Below are positions 11,201 to 19,749 of a stretch of DNA of 64,000 nt, in pieces. Numbering within the stretch: the first letter of the stretch is position 1; the number at the start of each line of letters is the position of its first letter. The DNA comes from CBDCTM01 sp965222005. Its GTDB lineage: Bacteria; Bacteroidota; Bacteroidia; Chitinophagales; Saprospiraceae. Under the pieces are notes generated by a model. The model worked only from the letters and a program-made list of their open reading frames with translations. It ran no database searches and was not told the DNA's origin. The stretch is taken from contig OZ244935.1 in the NCBI GenBank assembly GCA_965222005.1, positions 3,038,001 through 3,102,000 on the forward strand, in the 5' to 3' direction. A program made the translations under genes and the position numbers.

Positions 11201-14058
11201 TGCAGGTCAAAGATTTCGCAGGCACCGCCATTGTTACAGTCGATGGGGCCGATGACGGTGTGATTTTGGCAGTTGGGATTTTCCTGGTCAATGATAACGA
11301 ATTCATATACCGTTTGGCCATCGCCAATGAAAGGGCCTAGTGTGATCCAAAGGTCTGAATAGGCGAAAGTACCGTAGTGGATACCATTACCCTGAACGAT
11401 GAAGGAATCAGAAGTATTGAGGTATTCAAAGTTGATGTCCACCAAAAACTGGCCGGCGGGATCGCAGTCATGAGCTTCGGCGATGACTTCAAATATTTTG
11501 CAATTGCCGGTATTATTGCAATCGGGTGCTTGAAAATCAATGGTTTTGCAGCAGTTGGGCTGATCGTTGATGCACACGCTGAGCGCATCATGGGGGTTGC
11601 CGCTGGCCGGAAAGTCATCAATGGTGAGCGGTAGGCTGCTCAACGGGAAGAAGCCGAGATTTTGATTGAGGGCAAACACTTCAAAGAAGTCGTTGCCGGG
11701 ATTACTGTATCCAAAGTTGATGGTGACGGAGTAGGTTTCGGTAGAAGTACATTCACCCACATCTACCTGCAGGTCAAAGATTTCGCAGGCACCGCCGTTG
11801 TTACAGTCTGGTGCTTCAACCTCGATACCGACACAGCAATTGGGCTGATTGGGAACACAAATATCAATAATATCTAAGCTATTGCCACTTGCGGGAATGG
11901 TCAGGTTGATGGGTAAATCCTGATATTGGAAAGTTCCAAGCAAAATACCTTGTGAATGAACCTCAAATTGCTGGGTGCCGGGGTAGAAATACTCAAAGTC
12001 AAGTTTGATTTTATAAGAAGTATTGGAAACACATTCCAGCACATCCGCCCGAATGTCCCAAACAAGCGGGCCACAGTTGGGGTTGTTGCGGCAATCCTGA
12101 GTAATGAACGAAGCCTGTGTGTTGCAGTCTGAGTTTTGAGAGTCGCAAGCTTTCAAAGTAACCACCTGATTGGCTTGAGAGGTATCGGACAAAACTACGA
12201 TTGGCAAATCAGCATAAGCATAATAGGCAATTGTAGTCACACCGTTACTGGTGGTATTTTTAAGTGTAAAAGAATCGCTAGGTACATTGGCATATTCAAA
12301 GTTTATAGCGTAAAAGGCGAGGTTTTGCTCGCAGCCGATGAAGGTAATGTGCATGGGACCAAATTCACAAGGCCCACTATTGGTACAATCCATAGCATCG
12401 ACAAGAGTATAACTTCGGCAATCCTGATTTTCGGAATCGACAATAACCAACTCGTACACCGTCTGGCCATCGCCGGGCAAGCCGAGATGGATGGGCTGAT
12501 CACTATAAGCGAAGGTGCCATAGTTGATCCCATTACCTTTGATAAAGAAGGAATCACTGGTGTGCTGGTGTTCAAATTCTATCTCGATCCAGAAGTCATC
12601 CCCATCGCAACCCAGGTTGTGGAGAAAGATATCACCAATCTGGCAGGGCTGCTGGCACTCCATCGGACCAATCTCAGTAAAGCCGATACAGTTGGGATCC
12701 TGCATGTCAAATACATTAAACTCGAGCGTTTGGCCACTGGCCGTAAAGGGGCCGAGCCGGATGGGCAGGGCGGCATACTCAAAAGTGCCGTAAAAGGTAC
12801 CGTCGCCGATGACCATAAAGCCACCACTGCCTACATTTTGATAATCGAAATCCAGATTTACAAAAAACTGCTCGTTGTTGTCACAGTCGCTGGCTTCGGC
12901 CACCACATTGTAAATCTCGCAGGTATTGGAACATAGTACAGGCTCCAGCGCGAAGCTGTCCATACAGTCATCAGGAAACTCAGCATCAACCAATTCTACC
13001 AAATATTCTGTCTGGCCGTTGGCAGGGTAGGGACCCAGAGTGACACTACCGGAGGTAGCTATATTGCCCATTTCGATTTCACCGTTCACAAAAATGTGAA
13101 TCTCTGAAAGCGGGTTGATATACAGAAATTCAATAAACAGGTAAAATTCGCCATTTGTGCATTCAACTACCTGGTAATCAGTGACTTCAATATTACAATT
13201 GGCGCAACTTACCGGAGCATCCAATTCTACAAAGTCAGTACAGCTTGGGTCATCCGAATCAATGATGACGAATTCGTTGATGGTACCATTACCTTCGAGC
13301 GGGCCAAAGGTGAATGGGATATCAGCATAGGCAAAGGTGCCATAATCATTGCCGTTTCCTTTTAGCTGGAAGGAATCACTGACATTGCTAAATGCGGCAT
13401 TTAGCTCGGCAAAGAATACACCGTTTGGCGTACAGGGTAGGGGTTGTACATCCAAAAAGGGGATCTCGCAGCCACTGCTTAGGGTGAGGCATAGATTGTC
13501 AAAATAAAATTCCTGCCCGCCTATTTGGAGCGATGAAATCTCACCATTGAGCAAGATAGTGCCTTCAAAGCTGGCATTGTTATAAGGATAGACCTGCATT
13601 TTAATACCCGGTGCAATCCAGCTCGGCATTTCGGCAAAAGAATTAGCTATGGAGATGGGTTGTCTGTTGACCCCCATGTTTAACTGACTGCCACGGTCCC
13701 AATAGTTGAAACTGACGGCAACCACCGGATCGGCGAGGTGGCTAAAATCAAAATCGAGGATGGTATTGTTAATCCGTAGAGCGTGTCCGTTCACTAGTGG
13801 AGAAGAGTTGTTGATATCCAAAACCTCTACACCTGATATGCCGCCACTGTTATTGCCATAATCGAAGGAGTCGATCACGGCAGGAATGCCCTCAATTTCA
13901 AAAAGGGTGTCGCCAGCCGGATGGTTGGCAGCATCGTAGTAGGTTGTGGGGAGGTTTTCAAAATCAAGACAAAAACCATTTTGTGCGGAAATCGACTGAG
14001 CAAGGCTGCTAAAAAGCGCCAAAAAGGTGATAACGGTCTTAAATGTGTAGCTCATCAT
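8272..14058 (-). CDS. Large modular T9SS-secreted protein with dockerin-like and cohesin-like domains
   Basis: The 1928-residue product has an N-terminal signal peptide (ending near SISAQN). Then come: a beta-sandwich domain (about 27-200); an array of about 13 Cys-rich modules of ~94 residues, opening C-x-I-x-D/E and carrying G-x-F-x-Y/S-x-x-L-P-x-x-x-x-x-F; a second domain related to the first (about 1425-1600); a dockerin-like pair of calcium-loop segments (GDTNFDNIANAYD and DCNGDGVIDVMD); a cohesin-like beta-sandwich (VPVILGS ... FKIKFDPDMI); and a T9SS type-A sorting domain (LQVFPNPANHELFI ... FEVIR). It is therefore exported and probably surface-bound; its partner or substrate is unknown. 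Two 189-residue blocks are essentially identical. It is transcribed divergently from the gene at 14243. Confidence 0.88.
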   Translation of the reverse strand: MMSYTFKTVITFLALFSSLAQSISAQNGFCLDFENLPTTYYDAANHPAGDTLFEIEGIPAVIDSFDYGNNSGGISGVEVLDINNSSPLVNGHALRINNTILDFDFSHLADPVVAVSFNYWDRGSQLNMGVNRQPISIANSFAEMPSWIAPGIKMQVYPYNNASFEGTILLNGEISSLQIGGQEFYFDNLCLTLSSGCEIPFLDVQPLPCTPNGVFFAELNAAFSNVSDSFQLKGNGNDYGTFAYADIPFTFGPLEGNGTINEFVIIDSDDPSCTDFVELDAPVSCANCNIEVTDYQVVECTNGEFYLFIEFLYINPLSEIHIFVNGEIEMGNIATSGSVTLGPYPANGQTEYLVELVDAEFPDDCMDSFALEPVLCSNTCEIYNVVAEASDCDNNEQFFVNLDFDYQNVGSGGFMVIGDGTFYGTFEYAALPIRLGPFTASGQTLEFNVFDMQDPNCIGFTEIGPMECQQPCQIGDIFLHNLGCDGDDFWIEIEFEHQHTSDSFFIKGNGINYGTFAYSDQPIHLGLPGDGQTVYELVIVDSENQDCRSYTLVDAMDCTNSGPCEFGPMHITFIGCEQNLAFYAINFEYANVPSDSFTLKNTTSNGVTTIAYYAYADLPIVVLSDTSQANQVVTLKACDSQNSDCNTQASFITQDCRNNPNCGPLVWDIRADVLECVSNTSYKIKLDFEYFYPGTQQFEVHSQGILLGTFQYQDLPINLTIPASGNSLDIIDICVPNQPNCCVGIEVEAPDCNNGGACEIFDLQVDVGECTSTETYSVTINFGYSNPGNDFFEVFALNQNLGFFPLSSLPLTIDDFPASGNPHDALSVCINDQPNCCKTIDFQAPDCNNTGNCKIFEVIAEAHDCDPAGQFLVDINFEYLNTSDSFIVQGNGIHYGTFAYSDLWITLGPFIGDGQTVYEFVIIDQENPNCQNHTVIGPIDCNNGGACEIFDLQVDVGECTSTETYSVTINFGYSNPGNDFFEVFALNQNLGFFPLSSLPLTIDDFPASGNPHDALSVCINDQPNCCKTIDFQAPDCNNTGNCKIFEVIAEAHDCDPAGQFLVDINFEYLNTSDSFIVQGNGIHYGTFAYSDLWITLGPFIGDGQTVYEFVIIDQENPNCQNHTVIGPIDCNNGGACEIFDLQVDVGECTSSETYSVTINFEYVNPGNDFFEVFALNQNLGFFPLSSLPLTIDDFPASGNPHDALSVCINDQPNCCKTVDFEAPSCNDECRIFDLEAHPIDCNDDGTYSLFVNFNVENATTDGFFIYSGGQFLGEWNFSDLPLFISNFSGGGGPVDEITVQTNDNDNCRAAIEFEALNCQGCEIYDLIVEPHNCQGHQFYVDLDFEYQNVGVIGFQVLGNGENYGNFDYEDLPITLGPFDSNNSSMLEFTVFDLVNFNCTDNVEIETPDCNGLIFNCLTYVGLEDSLGYGIPQYLPGDELFVERGVTVYMKEMIKLNGGSDFNTLFVGNDEIPGLNQQFNLSEGAYLQFVFANLLFDFTHIPGEVVSVEFDFDMALQNALQTVVNIAVNGQPLQAYGSIFDIPTDIAPGIEFQIVTSSNDPHEGRVTISGPVKTLLFGGNGFAIDNICYDFQGNLNEVWPGDTNFDNIANAYDLLNIGLAFGKQGPNRPQAGVLWDAFLADNWPELFHKSAVNHKHADCNGDGVIDVMDREAININYNRVHGPVQPVASLQGIETDPHMYVDLPDGGSLATGQSFNVPVILGSPNNEVESIYGLAFKIKFDPDMINPASVELEIGDSWLGTMDEDLISLDKTFAEDGIIEVAISRTDHQNTAGHGPVLSFIGIIDNVGGKSDLTMDLAEVQAIQYDERRVPIYTKRSTTELSTDTDNPLEEGMLQVFPNPANHELFIRNRGTEVISAIHIYNTIGQRMISVDQPALRETVDVSSWASGIYFVEIRMGVRTYHRKFEVIR
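10424..11812 (-). repeat. 567-bp tandem repeat (about 2.4 copies) within the T9SS protein gene
   Basis: 'tcatcaatggtgagcgg' starts at 10481, 11048 and 11615, a constant spacing of 567 bp (189 residues, two protein modules). The two full copies differ by only a few bases, and a partial third copy follows. The unit is in frame, pointing to recent unequal recombination. Confidence 0.9.
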
Positions 14059-14242
14059 GGGCGATGTTTAGTAAACAGAAAAATTCCTACCCTACAAAAA
14101 TGCCTACTATTAATACTTAGAAAAAATACTTTTTTAGTTGTTTTTTGGATTTTATTTAGCTATAATAATTATTATTTTGGTTGTAATTAATTGGTAATCA
14201 GTGGTTTATAATTTTTTTTTGAATCGAAAATTTGAAATTTTT

Positions 14243-15706
14243 ATGATTAAAAATGCACTAATTTTAGCCATTCAGTCTTTTTCACGTAAAGAAATGACCC
14301 GCTTCAGGGAATTTTGCGACTCGCCCTACCACAACAAGCATGCGGATGTGCGGCGGCTGGTGAAGCGCTTAAGCCGGATTTTTCCGGTTTTTACTGCTCA
14401 AAACTGTCATCGGGAGGAACTACACAAGGTAGTGTTTCCGGCGCAAAAATATGACCAATCAAGGTTGGCGCTGGTATTTACCTATGCCACCCGGCAGTTG
14501 GAGCTATTCCTGGCTCAGGAGCAGCTGGGGCTGGATGCTGGCTATCAGCAGGTGCTTTTGTTGCGCAGCCTGCGCCAGCGCCAACTATTCAAGCACTACA
14601 ACAAGATACGAAATCGATTTGAAAAAGAGCTGTTAAAGCAGCCTCATCGCGACAGCGACTACTACCGCCGCCAGTACCTGGCTGCTGCCGAAGCGGATGC
14701 TTTCTACAGCCAGCAGTGGCAGCGCAAAAAGGACCTTGGTATTCAGCAAAAACAATTAAATCTCGATTACTATTATCTGTCAGAAAAGCTGCGTGATGCT
14801 TGCGAAATGGCACTTCGAAGTAAAATACTGAAGGTCCAATATGCTCCCGAGCTCTTAGAGCCGGTAATTCAACTGTATGAAAACCAGTATCAATCAGCCC
14901 AAGATATTCCAGCCATTCACATTTATTACCAAATCTATCAATTGATCACCACGCAGGAAGCGGAGCGCTATCAGGCAGTACTCGCCATCCTTGACCAATA
15001 CACGCCCTATTTTCCGAAAGGAGAGCTGCAGAATATTTTTAATTATCTGCAAAATTATTGTATCGAACAGGTCAATAAGGGAAGTTCGGACTTTCTGGCA
15101 GAATCCTTTCAGCTCTACCAGCGCCAGCTCAATATTCACCTGTTGCAGGATGAAAAGGGATTCCTGTCCCAATGGCATTTCAAAAATATAGTAGCTATCG
15201 GGCTTCGGTTGCGGGAAAATGGCTGGGTCCATCAGTTTATCGAAGACTACCAGCACCAGCTCGCCCCCGATTCGCATCACAATGCCTATCATTTCAATCT
15301 GGCTGCATACTACTACAGCCTCCGGCGGTTCGATAAAGTACTTGAACTCCTGCTACGCATCGACTCCAATGACATTCGGTACAATCTCGATAGCAAAGCA
15401 CTTTTGTTGCGTACCTACTATGACCTGGAAGAATTGGAAGCATTTCTTTCTCTCACCGACTCATTCAAGCAATACATACAGCGCAACAAGTTGATTTCGG
15501 ATTTCCAGCGCCGTGGCTATGCCAACCTTATCAAATTTGCCCGTAAAGCCTTCAAAATCAAATCGGAATTAAGGCTACACTCAGCGACGAGAAACAGAAT
15601 AGAGTTAAGTAAACTAAGCGGGCAGTTACAAATTAGTGATCCGGTGTACAATCTGAGCTGGCTGGAACGTAGAATTGCAAAATTACAGGAAGAGGTGGGG
15701 GATTAG
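14243..15706 (+). CDS. Hypothetical helical protein, 487 aa
   Basis: I chose the ATG at 14243; a GTG 14 codons upstream is open but would add an unusual Asn/Phe-rich leader. The protein has no signal peptide and is rich in Leu, Gln, Tyr and Arg, with the look of alpha-helical (TPR-like) repeats. The N-terminus, with SRKEMTRFREFCDSPYHNKH, resembles a family of uncharacterised proteins I associate with Saprospiraceae and relatives, but I cannot give it a function. It is cytoplasmic by appearance and stands alone between a divergent T9SS gene and the lysyl-oxidase gene. Confidence 0.7.
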   Translation: MIKNALILAIQSFSRKEMTRFREFCDSPYHNKHADVRRLVKRLSRIFPVFTAQNCHREELHKVVFPAQKYDQSRLALVFTYATRQLELFLAQEQLGLDAGYQQVLLLRSLRQRQLFKHYNKIRNRFEKELLKQPHRDSDYYRRQYLAAAEADAFYSQQWQRKKDLGIQQKQLNLDYYYLSEKLRDACEMALRSKILKVQYAPELLEPVIQLYENQYQSAQDIPAIHIYYQIYQLITTQEAERYQAVLAILDQYTPYFPKGELQNIFNYLQNYCIEQVNKGSSDFLAESFQLYQRQLNIHLLQDEKGFLSQWHFKNIVAIGLRLRENGWVHQFIEDYQHQLAPDSHHNAYHFNLAAYYYSLRRFDKVLELLLRIDSNDIRYNLDSKALLLRTYYDLEELEAFLSLTDSFKQYIQRNKLISDFQRRGYANLIKFARKAFKIKSELRLHSATRNRIELSKLSGQLQISDPVYNLSWLERRIAKLQEEVGD

Positions 15707-15957
15707 TGCCTGTAGCCAGGAATGCCCAAACCAAAGTGGAAGCGTTTTTCTATCCAATCAGTTCATGCTCAAAAAGCAACTTTCCTCATTGATTTTAACA
15801 AAAAAAAATCGGATTTTTGTAAACGTATTTTCCCTCCGAATACCTCATTCTCCCTAAAAATTTAGATTTCAGCCTACTGTTTTCAAGCATAGCTGCTTTT
15901 GGTGGTATTTCCAAAAGAGGTATTGACTAGTTTGTACAAATCAAAAAACAATGAACT

Positions 15958-18003
15958 ATGAAAAACATGAACACTACTTTTTATGTATTACTTTTTTGCC
16001 TCATATTTTCAGGCACTTCTTATGCCCAGCCTGATCTGGTGGTATCGACGAGCTCCATTTCCAACACCCTGCGGGTTGATTATATCAACAACAACGACCC
16101 CTGCTTCATCAATGAAGGCTGCGTAGGAGGAACAGGTGCGCGGCAGCTGTTGCGTTTTACCACACGGATCGACAATATCGGAGATACCGATTTTTATGTA
16201 GGTCAGCCACCAGCCAATTCTTCCGAACAAAACGCTCAATGGGAATGGGACGAATGCCACAACCATTGGCATTATGAAGGCTATGCACGCTATGTAGTAT
16301 CTGATGCAGATGGCAATGAGCTGCCAGCCAGCTTCAAAAATGGCTTTTGCCTGATGGATATTACCTGCCCCAATGGCGTAGCCAAGTTCAACTGTAGCAA
16401 CCAGGGCATCAGCGCCGGCTGTGCCGATATTTACTCCTCCGGCCTGGATTGCCAGTGGATAGACGTAACCGACCTTTCGCCCGGCAACTATAAACTCAGC
16501 GTGGAAGTCAACTGGGATCGAACGCCGGATGCTTATGGCAATGTGGAAGCAAGCTTTACAAACAACATAGCCCAGGTTTGCTTTGCTCTCAGCAGAAGTG
16601 GCGGTCAAATTTCTGTGGATATCATCAATTGCTCCAACCTCAATTCAGGTGGAGGTTCTACAACTTGCCATGATTATGAATATACACTTCGCTTCAAATT
16701 TGACAATTATCCCGAAGAGACTACCTTCCGCGTGCAGGATGCCAACGGCAATCAGGTAGCTATCGGTGGGCCATACGGCCAGTTTCCGGACGGTAGTACG
16801 CACCAAGAGCCTATTTGCCTTCCGCAAGGTTGCTACCAACTTACGATCGAGGATTCCTATGGTGATGGCATTTGCTGTGGCTATGGTAGTGGAAATTATG
16901 AATTGCTGGATGATCAGGGCAATGTGGTGGCTGCCGGCGGTGAATTTGCCAGTGCAGCCAGCCACGACTTTTGTGTAAATGACCAGCCGGTGGAGCCACC
17001 CGTGGAAGGGCCCTGCCCCGGCAATGTATTGCCTGATGGCAGCTTTGAGACTATTGGCCTGACGGGTTGGGAGTTGGAAGGCAGAGTGAAAATTGTGCAA
17101 AATGCCAACACCGGCTCTTATGCTGCCCGGCTAAACAGAGGTGTAGCAAAAATGAGCTATACGATAAATGTCCGCCCCGGCGATGATATTAGCTTTTGCG
17201 GCTATTTCAAAGTCAGAAGAAGCCCTGCCGAAGCATACATTGGCATCGACTGGCTGGATGACAACTTCCAATTGATTAGTACCGAGACCAAAGACATAGC
17301 AAGCAGAAACTATGCGGAATACTGTATTAGTTCCACAGCTCCTGCCGCTGCTACATTTTTACGTGTCTTTGTCTATCAAAATGGCCGCAATTCACGCCTC
17401 TTTGTGGATGATGTCTGCCTGGATGGTACCATTTCCGGCCGCTCTGCTGAAAGTGTCAACTTCCTGGAAATGGATGTAGCCAAACGGGATCGCTCCGTTA
17501 AGATCAACTGGGCCAGCCGTTCCCGCCAGCCAGTAAAGTACTACGCCATCGAGCGTTCCGCTGACAATATGCGCTACGAGCGCATCATGACCTATCCGGT
17601 AAATACGCAAAATGCTGCCGTATTGCACTACGACATGATCGATAGCAAACCCCTCAGAGGGACCAACTACTATCGGGTGCGGCAGGTATTGGAAAACAAT
17701 AGCTATGTAGTATCCAGAGTGAGAAGGGTGGAATTTGATTTCGACCTGAGCGAAATAGCCCTGTTCCCCAATCCCGCTTCCGATCAGCTGCTGGTGGACA
17801 TGCGGGTATTGGCTGGCAAAGCCTGCCAGATGGTGATTACAGACAATTTGGGCGTCCAAAGAAAAGCGAAGCACTTTGCTTCTGTGCCCGATGCACCCTA
17901 CCGACTCGATCTGAGCCAGTTTAGCCCCGGTGTGTACCGCCTCTCCCTCAAGGTGGACGACCGCAGGCTGCTCACCAAAACCTTTGTGGTGATTAAGAAC
18001 TGA
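15958..18003 (+). CDS. Secreted lysyl oxidase-domain protein with T9SS sorting domain
   Basis: This 681-residue protein has a signal peptide (cleavage near SYA-QP, residue 23). Residues ~24-215 match the lysyl oxidase catalytic domain: RQLLRF (63-67 region), WEWDECHNHWH with copper ligands H101, H103 and H105, K127 in SFKNGFCLMD, and Y159 in ADIYSSGLDCQWID. K127 and Y159 sit where human LOX has Lys320 and Tyr355, the pair that forms the lysyl tyrosylquinone cofactor. Residues ~228-330 form a DSYGDGICCGYGSG domain common in Bacteroidota secreted proteins. A carbohydrate-binding-like jelly roll follows (~340-490), then a T9SS type-A domain (LFPNPASDQLLVD). It is predicted to oxidise amines or peptidyl lysine outside the cell with copper; activity and substrate are inferred. 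A terminator follows. Confidence 0.88.
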   Translation: MKNMNTTFYVLLFCLIFSGTSYAQPDLVVSTSSISNTLRVDYINNNDPCFINEGCVGGTGARQLLRFTTRIDNIGDTDFYVGQPPANSSEQNAQWEWDECHNHWHYEGYARYVVSDADGNELPASFKNGFCLMDITCPNGVAKFNCSNQGISAGCADIYSSGLDCQWIDVTDLSPGNYKLSVEVNWDRTPDAYGNVEASFTNNIAQVCFALSRSGGQISVDIINCSNLNSGGGSTTCHDYEYTLRFKFDNYPEETTFRVQDANGNQVAIGGPYGQFPDGSTHQEPICLPQGCYQLTIEDSYGDGICCGYGSGNYELLDDQGNVVAAGGEFASAASHDFCVNDQPVEPPVEGPCPGNVLPDGSFETIGLTGWELEGRVKIVQNANTGSYAARLNRGVAKMSYTINVRPGDDISFCGYFKVRRSPAEAYIGIDWLDDNFQLISTETKDIASRNYAEYCISSTAPAAATFLRVFVYQNGRNSRLFVDDVCLDGTISGRSAESVNFLEMDVAKRDRSVKINWASRSRQPVKYYAIERSADNMRYERIMTYPVNTQNAAVLHYDMIDSKPLRGTNYYRVRQVLENNSYVVSRVRRVEFDFDLSEIALFPNPASDQLLVDMRVLAGKACQMVITDNLGVQRKAKHFASVPDAPYRLDLSQFSPGVYRLSLKVDDRRLLTKTFVVIKN

Positions 18004-18025
18004 TAAAACACAGACTCGTTTAGGC

Positions 18026-18064
18026 AAAGGCCGGAGCAGAAGAATTTCTTTTGCTCCGGCCTTT
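18026..18064 (+). terminator. Intrinsic terminator after the lysyl oxidase gene
   Basis: A perfect 13-bp inverted repeat (18026-18038 / 18052-18064) is followed by T residues and lies 23 bp after the stop codon. Confidence 0.85.
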
Positions 18065-18133
18065 TTGGTGTTGCTGAGTGAAAAATGTTAAAGTTGTAGA
18101 TATTATTGTTATCGAATAGAATATTGCCTACCT

Positions 18134-18141
18134 TAGCTTTG
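18134..18141 (+). promoter_or_regulatory. Bacteroidota -7 box (TAGCTTTG) for the disrupted metalloprotease gene
   Basis: TAGCTTTG matches the Bacteroidota sigma-ABfr -7 consensus TAnnTTTG and lies 78 bp upstream of the ATG at 18219. A TTG at 18106-18108 is a weak, somewhat distant -33 candidate. Confidence 0.4.
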
Positions 18142-19659
18142 AAGACTTAAATCCTACCTGATTTGCCGCCTGAGCAGGAGTTTAAAAAAAACATTTTTTA
18201 ACCTTAAATCTCAGTGCCATGTACCATCTCAAAAACAACAAACTAAGAACTTCCCCCTCCCCAATTTTACTGCTTTTCATGTGTTTGCTGCTCAGTGTGC
18301 TGACCTGCCAAAAAGAGCATTTTGACATCGATCCTGCCTCAGCCCCACTTGCAGGTATCGGCGGTAGCGAAGGCAGTGGCGAAAGTGGCTGGGACGACTA
18401 CCGACCCACTATCCTGGGTACTGACCGTACCAATCCCTACACCAAAACCGTAATGACCAATGCCTGGAATGAGCTGTATCCGGACTATCAGGTATCCAAC
18501 CTGCCTGTTACCCATTTGTATGTCAAATTTACACCGGCAGACTATCCCGAAATAGTCATCCTGGATTCATTGGATATTGATATGCGGGACCATCCGCTCA
18601 CCTATGAAATCATCCAGCATGGCGATTATTATATGCCAGAAGGCATGACCGATGATGATATTCCTGTGTACTATGGCGTAGTGGAGCCGGGCTTTGTATC
18701 ACCCATTGCGGGTTATGAAGTGTTGGAAGAGCTGGTCATCCCACCCTATACCTCCTATCTCACAGCCAAAGCCTTTTCGATGACGAACAACGAGCATGAC
18801 TTTGATGCAGGTACCGATACGGGCGGTGGTGGTGGCGGCGGCAACTGCTATGAAGGTTGTCCCGGCTTCCCTTGCTGCCTGTATTTCGAAGATATTGGCT
18901 GTGATGACCCTGTGGTGTTTGATCCTGCAGGGCCCCACTGCGAACCCAACTCGCCTATCTGGCCGCTGTGCCTCGAAATCGCTTGTGAGCCACCCTCACC
19001 GCCACCCACTCCGCCAATGACCACTTGCGGATGTCCTTCATTTGTGGATGATCGTAAACCGGCTGGCTGTGTAGATGTAGTGGATAGCCAGCTTGGCCCC
19101 GACCCTGTACCCAATGTACGGGTGCAGATGTGGGATGGCTGGTTCAAATTCAGAAATGTATTTACTGATGCTGGCGGCTGCTTTAAATGGAATGAAGTGA
19201 TCGGTTCGCACAATAAACTCCGGATCAATGTAAAATTCAAGAATAGTATCATCAAAGTGCGCAACCTGAACTCATGGCGCTTTTGGGAATACTTCTTTGC
19301 AGTACGAGATAAAAGAGGCAAGCAACCCAAGCCCTACAACGACCTGCTCATTCGATACCCCATTACAGGAGACCTTAATAGCAAGGCCAAACGCAACTGG
19401 ATGGCTGCCATTGCCAACAATGCCATACATGATTTTCACGGATTTGCCGGGCAGGAAGGCATCAGCCCGCCCGGGTATATAGAAGTGCTGAATACCGGCC
19501 TGTTTGGCAGCGGTGGATCTACACCTATGATGAATTATATAGGCAATCCCTGGGGCTACCTAGCCTGGATACTGGGAGCCAATTCGACCCCAAAGTTGTT
19601 GAATCTGCTGCCCAAAGCAGGTTTCGATGTACACATCAGTATCTCCAATAATGCTACGG

Positions 19660-19668
19660 ACATTATAA
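19660..19668. repeat. Left target-site duplication of the IS
   Basis: ACATTATAA, identical to 21079-21087, directly abuts the left inverted repeat. A 9-bp duplication is typical of several DDE insertion-sequence families, including IS4. Confidence 0.92.
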
Positions 19669-19686
19669 CAGCAATTCTTGCTATTA
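19669..19686. repeat. Left terminal inverted repeat of the IS
   Basis: CAGCAATTCTTGCTATTA; matches the reverse complement of 21061-21078 at 16 of 18 positions. Confidence 0.9.
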
Positions 19687-19749
19687 AAGGAAAAAAAATA
19701 TGACTGTAAAAAAATGAGTATATATCTTAGCTATCAAAAGAGATAGCCT

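Larger units (their letters stand above)
18219..19703 (+). pseudogene. 5' part of a lipoprotein metalloprotease gene interrupted by an insertion sequence
   Basis: The N-terminus has a lipoprotein signal (LLLSVLTCQ). A Gly-rich linker (about residues 203-208), a Cys/Pro-rich stretch and a carboxypeptidase-regulatory-like domain (about 280-345, CVDVVDSQLGPDPVPNVRV) follow. Host sequence ends after codon 483 (19667); the last ~11 residues and stop are read from the inserted element. Removing the element and one target-site copy joins this frame exactly to the 3' fragment at 21088-21590. That restores a 650-residue protein with HEYTH at residues 489-493. As it stands the product lacks its zinc-binding motif and is probably inactive. 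Both halves keep open frames, so the insertion looks recent. Confidence 0.88.

Noticed and set aside
10810..11877. Plus-strand ORFs of 85-176 codons repeating DGVILAVGIFLVNDNEF and similar
   Set aside because: They are antisense shadows of the tandem repeats of the minus-strand T9SS gene; the same false frame repeats with the 567-bp unit.
18219..19703. Reading the 494-codon ORF as a complete gene
   Set aside because: Its last ~11 codons and stop lie within the insertion sequence; inverted repeats and target duplication show it is a truncated host gene.
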